Assembly: GCF_024362695.1 (NCBI RefSeq)
Contig: NC_065407.1
Coordinates: forward strand, 11,346,001-11,410,000
DNA: 64,000 nucleotides
Direction of reading: 5' to 3'
DNA from: Pectinophora gossypiella
Lineage: Eukaryota; Arthropoda; Insecta; Lepidoptera; Gelechiidae
Shown: positions 54,786 to 64,000 of the stretch, piece by piece
Layout of the letters: each line of letters opens with the position of its first letter
How positions within the stretch are numbered: the stretch's first letter is position 1
Made by a program: the position numbers and the translations under genes
The notes under the pieces: generated by a model
The model's input: the letters and a program-made list of their open reading frames with translations, nothing else
Databases searched by the model: none
What the model was told of the DNA's origin: nothing

Positions 54786-56281
54786 TCATACTGTCACTGG
54801 GATCTTGACCTCCTTATTAACTATATAAAATTTGTGCTTCTTTCCTAGGACTCCCCATATAACTGCAATGTTTTCTATCACAACATTCAGTGGAATAGTG
54901 GCCAGAGCTCCACCAACAAATAATAAAAATTTTAGTGTTCCAAATCTATGTATGGGGAATGATTTGATTACACCAAAAATATACATGTAAATATTGACAG
55001 CCCCACAGAACCCACATATCACATCCAAAGCTTGGGGACATGGTATGGGACAAATGGCCGCCAGTAAAACATTGCTTGTAGAAAATGGCAAAGTTACCCA
55101 TGAGTAACAAGATATTGCTAGAAAAATCTTATTAAGAACAGGTATTTCTTTCGAATGTACCACTAACAGTATACCTTGAAGCCATCTTTTCCTTTGCTGC
55201 ATAAAGTCCCACAGTGTGAAAGGAGACTTCTCCCACATTTCACCTTCAATAAAATTGAATGTGTACCCTTCCACATATGCCTTCATAGCAAAGTAACAGT
55301 CTTCAGCTACAGATCCATCTAGTCCATTATCAAAGGACACTTTCTTCTCTGCACTCACCTGGAAATTACAATATTAAGAACATACACAAATTATTTAAGG
55401 ATAATTCTCAAATCTTAAGGATTTGTAATAAAAACTACATAAGTCTGAATAATAATAGTTCATAAATACAACTTTACCTGTGTTACAACATATGAGCCTT
55501 TCCAACTAAAAAGTGGCTTATGAAATAAGTAGAATTGTAGTCTTAACTTTCCCATGTCATCTGCTACTCGAAAGCTGTCTGCAAGAGTAGTGAGCCAGTT
55601 GACAATATTTTCATTAGCATAGGTGATGAGTCCTTGGCCAAATTGATGTTGACCATCCAGGACAAAATTCAATATCCCACGAATTGAATTTTCAGTCAGC
55701 AAAGTTTCTTCATCTAAATGCACAATCCAATCTGTGTCAGCAAGGATGTTCACAGTGTCTTCCAAGCAATACTGTAATGCGCGCGATTTGAACAGGGCAC
55801 CTGTCTTTGTCTTGTACTCTGATGGCACTACCACTTCTCTGACCCTTCTATGCTTTGGTAAGTTTATTGCTTTGTCAGTCACAACTTCTATCATGAAGTT
55901 TTCCATTCCAACATCAATACACAAGTTCATATTTCTTGTGACATTTTCTTTTACAAGTTTGGGGAAATCACCCCTGGTAACCACTCTGATGCATATAAAT
56001 GGGGCCAGCAGTGGAGACCCTTTCAACTTCACTTTTCCAGGGAAAGCATTAAATATCATGAGCCCTGCAAAATTGCACAGGACTTGAGGTATTGTCAGCA
56101 ATGTGAGAAGTCTCATCACATATAGTATTATGGCACCATATATTCCATATGCCTCCCAAGGGTCAACATATTCTTTTTCTTTATTGTCTAAATTAATTAT
56201 TCCAGCAAATACAAGAAAAAGAAAAATAAAAGATATAAAAAAGATACAATGTAATAAGTGCTTCACTCTTCCTCTCAGCAT
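54786..56281 (-). CDS. egh: Egghead beta-1,4-mannosyltransferase (exons 56281-55478 and 55358-54786)
   Basis: Egghead (BRE-3 in worms) adds mannose to glucosylceramide, making the mannosyl-glucosylceramide core of arthropod glycosphingolipids. It is a family 2 glycosyltransferase of the secretory pathway membranes. Exon 1 (268 codons) and exon 2 (190 codons plus stop) give 458 residues, the usual length. The junction is VVTQ|VSAEKK, with donor CACAG|GTAAAG and acceptor TTTCCAG|GTGAGT, phase 0. Visible features are N-terminal membrane segments (about 8-30 and 46-78), the motif LLAPFICIRVVTRGDFP (about 91-107), DTDWIVHLDEETLLT (182-196, metal/nucleotide-sugar site), ED at 287-288 and QQRKRW (322-327, the Q/R-x-x-R-W acceptor motif). 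Several C-terminal membrane spans follow. TTTCAG just before the ATG suggests a 5' UTR intron. The assignment is firm. Confidence 0.96.
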
Positions 56282-57090
56282 TCTGAAACAATGACATTCA
56301 TTTCATTAGTTCTGCACTTGGGAATTCCCCACATAGCAGCAGCAGTGCTGAGCTGACAGACTTCAATATTGTAAAATAATGTGCCTAACAATAATAAACA
56401 TTAGTTTCAAAATGGAATTAGTAATATATTTAAATTATCACAGCTTGTTTCATAAACAGGTACTTAAATGTGTGTCAACCATAAACATACATAAATTACA
56501 CATATAATAACACTTCAGTTCAGAAGTACTGAACATACCTCAATGCAATCAGTGTTCAATGCTGTGTGGTGTCAATATTGTGGTTAGCAGCTTTACCTAT
56601 ATTACACTTTAGATTAGATAAGTTACCTTTGGTTTAAAAAATACAGGCTATTTTAAAATTATAAGTCACTTTTAGTAAGGTCAGACAATGAACCCCTGAA
56701 CAAAAATACAAAAATATCTTTGAACGAAAACATCTCACAGCACTTTCCATGAACATAATTATAATATGCTATTAACCAAGTACATTGAAAACACTGTGGT
56801 ACACAGGCATAAACCATTATCTAGTGATATAATGAGAAAAACGACCCTGCGTCTTATAAGGAGTAATTAATGTCACCAAAAGGAGTCAGCGGCGTATAGG
56901 ACAATGTACATTTGGGAGGGGTATTTACGATCACTGAAAATTTATTTTTTATCAAAGAAACAGAGTATTAAGTCTCGCGCGAAAAAATAAAAATTAAACG
57001 GTTTCCAAACAAATAAAGTACTTCAAGCAAAGCGCTAAATTATAGTACATTATTCAATAATAATTGCGTATAATAAATGTTAATTCTTAC

Positions 57091-57713
57091 CTTAAAAATG
57101 CCTTCAATTATTTTTTTAGAAAATCATAAATTACTATCACGGTCAGCCGTTATGGGGACTGAAAGCCACATAAAACTTGAAACAAAATATTTCCAAAAAT
57201 AATGAGAGTGAAATAAATTCAAAACAATGTACCTTCTAATGTAATTAATTATAAATAAATTAAAAATCTACAAGAATAAACACACGCCCTAGCTACACTC
57301 GCAAACTAGCAATTGACACAAAATTGATTTTTTTTAATATTATTTATTTTTGAGTTTTTGGCCTGGTTTCAAAAGCGAAGTCATAAGACTACGTCTAGAG
57401 ATTGTGGTAACAACCGTACCGTAGTACTATTATTTATTCTGTGGAAACAAAGACCTTGTATAGAATAGACGGATAATATTTTAGAGTGACGATCAAACTA
57501 TCACAGCTCTCTTTCTTCCCTATGGCAACAATCTCTGTGGAAAAAAGAAACAAACATAGACAAACACCGCTGTCTAGAACGTCAGTGTTTACCGTTTTGA
57601 GATGTTGTGGTAGTCAGCTGGATACCAAACCTGCCGTTAGTTTTTTGGTGTTTTGGGACATTATTTTAACTTTTTATATAAACAATCTGTGAAATAGTTA
57701 TTCATTATGAACC
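57091..57713. promoter_or_regulatory. Divergent promoter region between egh and a THAP-like pseudogene
   Basis: On the minus strand TTTTTAAG|GTAAGAATT ends at 57,091, a strong donor. It pairs well with the acceptor TTGTTTCAG at about 56,283, making an egh 5' UTR intron of about 0.8 kb. Transcription of egh would therefore start right of 57,091. The THAP-like first exon starts at 57,714 on the other strand. The about 600 bp between them would hold both promoters. No TATA box is obvious. Confidence 0.45.
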
Positions 57714-58347
57714 ATGGCTTGCGTAGCTATTGGTTGTGAGAGTAGAATGGGTGTTATAATGGAGAACGATCAAACAATGTCTCACCATGGGTAAGTTATC
57801 GACCACATAATACATGTTTGTGTGCAAGAAATACATTACCTGGTCTGGTTTTTGTAAAGTTTATTGAGCCCTAAACACGATGCAGACGCATATTTTCAGC
57901 AAAGCCGTCACATTTGTACAAATAATTGATTTCACATTTTACGTTAATCAGCTTTGACAGATCATGTACCCAAAGTATTATAAGTAGTGTTGTCCTTTGA
58001 TATCGATAACATAATTATTATGTTTGAATGTAACATCTACATGTTGCGTTATTCTATTCACGTTTAATTTATTTTACGACCTGTTTCCGATTTGGATGAA
58101 GATTACATAAAGATATTGTATTTTCCAGATTTCCTAAATATCCTAATTTACGAAACAAGAAATTAAGAAACAATTAGATTCAGACCATGAAACGAGATAA
58201 TTCTCTCTTCTGAAGGACGCCTTCTCCTTATTTAAGCCTGTGCTAATTACATTTCGATGTATCTTGCTTTCTATCGAGCAGGATACCAAACAAAAATATT
58301 ACATAGAGATGCAGTACCAACAATATTCACTCACATATCTCACAAAG
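57714..58347 (+). pseudogene. THAP-domain gene, decayed (exons 57714-57790 and 58129-58347)
   Basis: Exon 1 encodes MACVAIGCESRMGVIMEN to the donor CCATGG|GTAAGT. It contains the C-x4-C half of the THAP C2CH zinc site. Exon 2 follows the acceptor TTTTCCAG. In frame, it reads GFPKYPNLRNKKLRNN (compare the THAP signature F-P-K ... L-R-K-K-W), then stops at 58,175, 58,211 and 58,244. In the same frame it continues LHFDVSCF, carrying the H-F of the C-x2-H pair. After a +1/-1 shift it ends with ILHRDAVPTIF, the THAP-terminal AVPTIF box. A donor AAAG|GTGAGT follows at 58,348. Combined exon length (about 98 codons) fits one THAP domain of about 90 residues. Three stops and a frameshift make it non-functional, although exon 1 and all splice sites look intact. 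Confidence 0.7.
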
Positions 58348-58463
58348 GTGAGTTTAAGTTTAGTTATAAGTTTATAGATAAATTTGCAGCTATTTCGTTT
58401 TTGTATTCTACATTAGCATGGAAAAAATATTTCAACACAATACAAATATTCTCTATTGCACAA

Positions 58464-58571
58464 AATAATTAGTATGAATAACTATTTTGGTAATTACCTG
58501 TGATTATTCCTTCTATAAATAATTAGTATGAATAACTATTTTTGTAATTACCTGTGATTATTCCTTCTATG
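58464..58571. repeat. Tandem duplication, 54-bp unit
   Basis: AATAATTAGTATGAATAACT to TGATTATTCCTTCTAT occurs twice in direct succession (58,464-58,517 and 58,518-58,571) with one or two mismatches. It is a recent local duplication. Confidence 0.9.
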
Positions 58572-59597
58572 TGCAATGTGTAAACATGCAATGCTTGTGT
58601 ATTTGTGTGCTCCACGTTAATATGTGCCATTCTTGCAGGTAAAGTTATAACGACCAGAGCCGACACTATACACTTCTAAAGAAAGTGAACAAGAGGAAAT
58701 ATTTTTTTTTTATCACCAAAAGTCGGAATTGTTCAGTGCTTCGTAGTCATTGTATATTGAATAAAAATCTTATAAAGAAGTATTTGCTTTTATTCTTTAA
58801 TCGCATTGAGATAATCCCCGAAATATACTAGAAGGTCGTCTACTTCTTGTATCGAGAGCCGATTCGATTTCCGGTCAAGTCAATGAAAAACGTGTATTTA
58901 ATTTTTATAAAAGGGTAGGTATGTGATTTATAGCAACCAAAGGGTGGCCGCAATGTCGTATTAAAATGATACTATAGTATATGTGGACTAGATGGACCGT
59001 CCTCGACCTCCTCGGCCATAACACCTTGCGAAATGACATAGATTCAAAAATGATAAATTGACCTTTAACAAGTTTGTCCATGATAATTACGTTGAATAAG
59101 TGGTTCTGAATCTGTCACCGCAACGTACGGTTCTTCTTAGGTATCTTTCTATCAGGGTACAAATAGGTATCGTTTTAACTAATTTACTTGTGGTTCTACC
59201 CACCCAGGTATGGATACTAGGTCGTTATTTCTGTATTTAATTAATCATTCAATTTGTAATGTATATTTTTTAGATCTTGGACTAACATGAAATATTTAGC
59301 CAATAATAATGTCGATAAAGACATGGAACGGCACTAGTGGTTCTGATACAAAAACATATACTATAGGTACGTTTCTATAACAAACCCGCTACACGAGTAC
59401 AAAAGACGTTACGACGATAGTATATTTATCTCTTTTTAACTTATGACGGCTCACATGAGTGCGAAAGACAAAACCTATGTTTTTCTTTCGTCTTAAATAT
59501 GCTCCGTCTATTCTATACAAGGTCTTTGTGTGGAAACGGTAACGACAATGATAACTTGATGACAGACGTATGAAAAAAGGCGGTCTCGATGGAAGAA
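58572..59597. other. Gene-free stretch
   Basis: No coding exon recognised. An acceptor-like TTCTTGCAG|GTAAAG at about 58,640 could belong to a non-coding transcript of the THAP relic. Otherwise nothing is seen. Confidence 0.4.
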
Positions 59598-59936
59598 GGC
59601 ACTTTCCAGGCCACGTTCGCAAAAAAAATATAGATGGAGCTGTTCAGATTTAACGTGATAATTACTTCAAAAATATAATTTAATGGCAGACGAAAATAAT
59701 TGTTACTTGATATTTGCATCAAATGCGTAAACAATAAGAGACATTCCAGGCTTCTTTCTTCAAAAACAATGTGTTGTGCCTAGGTATAATAACAAGGGCC
59801 ATCATATATACCCAAAAACAAAGATAAAAGATGTATGTCTGTTATTCATGAATTTAGAAAGACAACGATGCGAAATCTGTACAGCGCCATCTGTATTCTC
59901 ATTGGGGAACATCGCCTGGAAAGTCCCTTAGTGCCC
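59598..59936. mobile_element. MITE-B, foldback of about 340 bp
   Basis: The left end CACTTTCCAGGCCACGTTCG then ATAGATGGAGCTGTTCAGAT is mirrored at the right by ATCTGTACAGCGCCATCTGT then ATCGCCTGGAAAGTCCCTTA. A related arm lies at 6,488-6,640 and a fragment at 17,670. The target duplication is not clear. Confidence 0.65.
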
Positions 59937-60670
59937 TAGGAAGTATAATAACGCAAGAGATGATAACATAATAACTATTATCTATTCTGTGGTGCAGGCA
60001 TTAAAAATAAGAAAACGCTTGAGCGCAAAGCTATCATATATTATCGAAATCTATTCGATCTATTTCTTTGCAAGACGTTATTTACCAAAAGTACCAAAAT
60101 AACATTACTCACACAAACTAAAACTTTTTGCAATAAGAGTAATAAAAATTCAACAAAATAATAAAGAAATCCATCCACGATAAATTCTCGCCAAAATCCC
60201 ACATTAGATAAAAAATACATTTAAAAAGTAAGATTGTTTGTCCTTATCTTACTAAAGATAAAAGCAGTACGCTATCCTGTTGTCAAATGTACTTCCTTCT
60301 ATATAGTCTATGATTAGATTTTAAAACCATAAAGTATAGACTTAGTACGACTAGTGCTGCATAATATGTTGTTTGTTGTCGATAATTTGTGTTACTAATG
60401 GTGCTGATTTGGGTAACCACGTTAATTTTAACTTAATTTGACAAGATTGAACTAGTTTTATCCGTCTCTCGTAATTATTGTAAATGAAGGACAGAACTTT
60501 AAAATAGTGCTGTCAGACTATAATTAGGTTAATTTCGTGTACGCCCGATTATACACCAACCCAGATGTATTTTTTTATTGTTATTAAGTTTAATGTAAGA
60601 TAATAGTTTAAAAACCGAAGATTATGGATTTGAAGTATTTTACAAGTACATAGTGGTAGTGATTCCGGTA

Positions 60671-60925
60671 AGTTATACTTGTCATTAGCTTATCCGCCGA
60701 AAAGGAAAGGGACGGATAATTAACAAGCATAAAATTTATTGAACACACATCAATTTCAATTTAAACAACCCTCTCATAATTTTACATTGGCCAATAACCC
60801 AAAAAAATTTTAGACGGTAGTTTTAGATATTTATGCTTAAAATTGGCGTGTTTTCGATAAATTTTATGCTTGTCGATTACCCGTCCCTTTCCTTTTCGGC
60901 GGATAAGAAAATGACAGATATAACT
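60671..60925. mobile_element. TA-flanked MITE of 255 bp (TTATCCGCCGAAAAGG type)
   Basis: TA|AGTTATACTTGTCATTAGCT, then TTATCCGCCGAAAAGGAAAG, faces CTTTCCTTTTCGGCGGATAA and AATGACAGATATAACT|TA. Inner arms (AAGCATAAAATTTAT and complement) extend the repeat to about 85 bp each. TA duplication at both ends suggests mariner-type mobilisation. The sequence is a common lepidopteran MITE. It lies about 375 bp upstream of the DENND5-like start codon, so it may sit in or near that promoter. Confidence 0.85.
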
Positions 60926-61025
60926 TAAAATAAAATTAGATGGTGTTTACAGGAATTAGCACCATTATATTATATTTTAATATAAAGGAATGGTTGGTGG
61001 AACAACGAGATTGGACTATAAAATT

Positions 61026-61033
61026 TATCGATA
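61026..61033. promoter_or_regulatory. DRE-like octamer TATCGATA
   Basis: A perfect copy of the DREF-binding octamer known from Drosophila housekeeping promoters, 269 bp upstream of the DENND5-like ATG. It is a palindrome, so it has no strand. Function in this species is inferred by analogy only. Confidence 0.4.
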
Positions 61034-61301
61034 ATGTTATTTTGTCACAAGCACGACACTAACTTTGGCAGCCAGCAGCTGGCTGGATGATGGTGGCGCA
61101 AATGGATTTTTGCTGACAATTTTGTTTACCCAGATTTATTTAATTTACATAGGTATATCTATGTGCTGCAAAAATTATGTGAGCTAACATAACAAATTGA
61201 TTTGTAACGTATTCCAACGAACCAGTGTACAATGTTGGGGCAAATCCTGCGAAACAGTGAATGGAAGAGAAAGTGTTTGAAATAGTAAATAACGGGTCGA
61301 T

Positions 61302-63497
61302 ATGAATATGTCCGTCTCGGATTTATCTGTGGGATGTCGTTTTGCTGATTATTTTGCGATATGTGGCCTCGACTTTGACTCTGGTCTGGAACCGGACAGA
61401 TTATGTGGTCAGTACAGTCTAGTAAAATTATGTTCATTGTCTTTGTGTCGAAATATATTCTTGACATTTTTTTGATATTTCAGGTGATAATTTGCACGTA
61501 TCTCCTCTAGATCGTTCTTATAAAGCAAAAATTTTAGCTCATTATCCAGATAATATCCAGAGTAATCCATTTGACGAACATGCAGTATGTATGGTAAGTG
61601 TAACTACATCAGTTTTATGCAAGAGTATGCAAAGCTTACTAAGTGTATGATTGTTTACAGTATAAGTGTATTTCATTTTTCCAGCTTTGTTTGCCAGCTG
61701 GACTGCAATTTAGGACTCAGAAGCACTGCCTGGAACCCAGATTTCATAGTTTTGTTGTGACAAGAGAAAATGCATCTAGATACTATGGATACAGTCTTGT
61801 GTTCTATGAAGAAGTTCGAAACAGGAATATTTGTAGTGCAATGCATACATTGCAGGTAAGTGCAATAAAGATGTAACTAAATTCTATTTAATAAAAATGT
61901 CCTTTGTGTATTTAAAAATGAATAATTATATATCTTTTAACAATTTCTTTTACAGACAATGTTCATCACTGAACTGTCCAGTGGGCAAACTCCCCCTGGA
62001 CATAGGAAAGCAACGGGGAAGGAGAGTTCCCGCTCACTGCCGAGATCTTTTAAGTTGGCTCCCCATACTGGCACAGCACTCACATACTATGACATAGCCA
62101 AAGATAAACTCTATGTAGCCAAAAGTATAGCACTCATATGCCAGTACCCTTTTATAAGGGTAGCGCAATTGTTTTTAGAAAATTTATTTAGGTAAGCATA
62201 AAGCAATGTTTTTATTTATAATATAAAAAAATATAATTTTCTTCTAACTAATTATCACATCCTATTCTACACATTTTTAATCGTCATTGATTAAATTAAA
62301 TATTTTTCTAAAGCTGAATAATTCACTATTTGTGTGTAGAAAGTCAAAAATACTTCATAAAATTGACTATTTTCTTCCAGATCATTGCCAAGACAGCCAG
62401 GGCCAGGGTTGAGCCCTGAGTCCTATGTCTACAACTTGCTGTACGAAGTGCCAGTGCCACTGCCGGGTCAAGCCCTGCGTCTCTATGTCCCACCAGCGGA
62501 GCCACACCTTGATCCTATACCAGTTGTAAGTTATTTGTTGACAAGACATTTGAGAAGTTGTTACTTTCTTGTCCATATTACAATTATGCCAGCAATTGAC
62601 ATGATCAAGTAACATACATAATTTTGGTTTTCCACCTCACAACCCACACAATAAGAAGAAGACCTACATAATTTCTATTGAAGACAATGGAGCCAATTCA
62701 TCCTATTTAACTGAATACTAATTACACCCAGCAGTGGGATAGTTATAGGCTCTTTATATTTGTGTAATATATGAATATAAAAAAGGTGACATAATCTGAT
62801 GTATGGGCAATGTTGCCTGTCTATTGGTGTTATTTCTTATTATATCAGCTTTCTTCTTTTTCAGGTGATAAGAATGCCAAATCCTCCAGAAGAGTTACCT
62901 TTGCTGGATTACCCACTACGCATAATGTTTTCTACGCTGGGCGTAGAGTGTGTTGTTCAACTGTTCACATGTGTCCTTCTAGAACACCAAGTGTTACTTC
63001 GATCCAGTGGTAAGAACTCATTTATTTTTTATACAAATACACCATACTTCCCATTATTCCATACAAGCCTCTCCTTTTATTTATTGTTTGGAGAATGTAA
63101 AAATTGCTAAAGTGTGTGTTTTAGGGCCTGTGCAGATGATGTACAGTCCTCGAGGTACTTTTTGTCCACAATCTTCTACCAGTAGCTTGGTTGAACTTGA
63201 AGGCGAATAATAGCGGCTATAAGCTAACAAATTCATTATGATCTCAATAATAATGTCCCGGCCAAAAAAGTACGAAGTTAAAGTCGAATCGAAGTTATCT
63301 CTCGTCTGTGCCGGCCTTTCGTTTTCAAAATTCATAGTTGAAGAATATAACTTTTATTCCAGACTACAACAAGCTAATGCTGGTAGCAGAATGCATCACA
63401 GCGCTACTGCTGCCGTTCACATGGGCGCACGTGTATGTGCCGATACTGCCGGCGCCACTGTATCATTTCCTCGACGCGCCGGTGCCTTTCGTCATGG
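61302..63497 (+). CDS. DENND5 (Rab6-interacting protein 1) homologue, N-terminal part, seven exons
   Basis: DENN-domain protein of the DENND5/Rab6IP1 family. These are guanine-nucleotide exchange factors and effectors for Rab GTPases in endosome-Golgi traffic. Exons: 61302-61407, 61484-61593, 61685-61855, 61956-62191, 62381-62525, 62865-63009, 63363-63497. All have GT-AG borders and all phases join. They give about 349 residues. Visible blocks are FADYFAICGLDFDSGLEPDR (about 14-33), SPLDRSYKAKILAHYP, NPFDEHAVCMLCLP, the uDENN core YGYSLVFYEE, SYVYNLLYEVPVPLPG, LGVECVVQLFTCVLLEHQVL, and in exon 7 TWAHVYVPILP and FLDAPVPFVMG of the central DENN module. Start ATG 61,302 gives MNMSVSDLSVG before the conserved block. 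A second Met is two codons on. The last exon ends in phase 1 and the remaining two thirds (RUN, PLAT domains) lie beyond the window. Confidence 0.93.
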
Positions 63498-63739
63498 GTA
63501 AACAATACGCTTTCCAAAACCCATCCACCGCGACCAATCTCCCCATTGCAGTACTAGAATCCAACGTAAAATGTAAACAGTTACATAAGACTATTGTTGT
63601 CGTTTTTATAACGAGTTTTGTTAGTAGGTATTTTTCTTGTATCAAATACGATCTTGGAGAGCCTACTCGATAGTAACGACCGCCTTAGAAATCGTTCATC
63701 TGATGGTACCTTATTAAAATGTGGATATATTTTTTTAAT

Positions 63740-63850
63740 AAAATAGGCTCGCGATCTCACCTGATGGTAAGTGACGATGTGGTCTAGGGTGGACCACGCT
63801 TACCTAGCAAATGCCGATGCACTCTAGCCTTGCTTGAAGCTAATAATGTT
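63740..63850. repeat. Dispersed repeat in the last visible DENND5 intron
   Basis: GCGATCTCACCTGATGGTAAGTGACGATG followed by a GGTGGACCACGC-like segment. ATCTCACCTGATGGTAAGTG is a word set I recognise from a high-copy lepidopteran retroposon. The first 20-base part is diagnostic and the remainder is degenerate. Confidence 0.5.
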
Positions 63851-64000
63851 TTTTATAATTAGATTCAAATATATATTATATATTATAATATAATTATTTA
63901 TTTTTCGTCAATCGAGAATATGGTGTAAGTCTTGTTGTATCTCTATTGGACCCACACCTCTTGTGCATCCTTTCATGACTAACACTTTTATCTAGACCTA

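Noticed and set aside
55734..56087. Plus-strand 117-codon frame opposite egh exon 1
   Set aside because: It is an antisense shadow of the conserved egh coding sequence.
1..64000. CRISPR array, bacterial operon or viral genome
   Set aside because: No regularly spaced direct repeats, no operon-like gene packing and no viral structural genes. The content is that of insect chromosomal DNA.

Overview
The window is arthropod nuclear DNA, and almost certainly from a moth or butterfly. It is AT-rich, with spliced genes that have GT-AG introns and long gene-free stretches. Those stretches hold short repeats of types I recognise from lepidopteran genomes: tRNA-derived SINEs, TA-flanked MITEs, ACCGACTTC-type foldbacks and CR1-like LINE tails. 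The host genes match insect orthologues.

Layout. Positions 1-23,890 contain no convincing host gene. They carry dispersed repeats: clusters of one palindromic TA-flanked MITE family (here MITE-A), a SINE, degenerate LINE 3' ends, a 1,660-bp palindromic Tc1-like element (15,106-16,765), a CAGGGTGGCCC MITE, a tandem repeat of about 250 bp, a long GT microsatellite and a foldback element. Positions 23,899-38,194 are a tandem BEL/Pao retrotransposon array on the minus strand, arranged LTR-internal-LTR-internal-LTR and flanked by the 5-bp duplication AATAG. One internal region has an uninterrupted 1,701-codon gag-pol frame. The other is the same length but is split by a 1,600-bp palindromic DNA transposon inserted exactly between AAA and TTT with no target duplication, which is the signature of the Spy group.

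Positions 38,200-54,780 are mostly non-coding. They include a GC-rich putative promoter and first exon (about 39,905-40,160, minus), a CRE-bearing GC-rich pocket (about 45,283-45,344) and a convincing first coding exon of an unidentified minus-strand gene (45,994-46,088). The rest of that gene probably lies off the left edge, so much of the left two thirds of the window may be its intron. A four-copy MITE-A cluster lies at 47,768-48,738.

The right end is the gene-bearing part. It holds egghead (egh, beta-1,4-mannosyltransferase of glycolipid synthesis; minus, two coding exons), a decayed THAP-domain gene facing it across a shared upstream region, and the first seven coding exons of a DENND5-type Rab exchange factor (plus, running off the window).

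The most notable signal is that two unrelated DNA transposons (Tc1-like and Spy-like) have the same architecture. Each has two equal inverted arms (762+762 and 752+752 bp), a short single-copy loop that continues the transposase frame of one arm, and clean insertion junctions. The second is the BEL array, whose outer LTRs match each other closely while its middle LTR is of a different variant.
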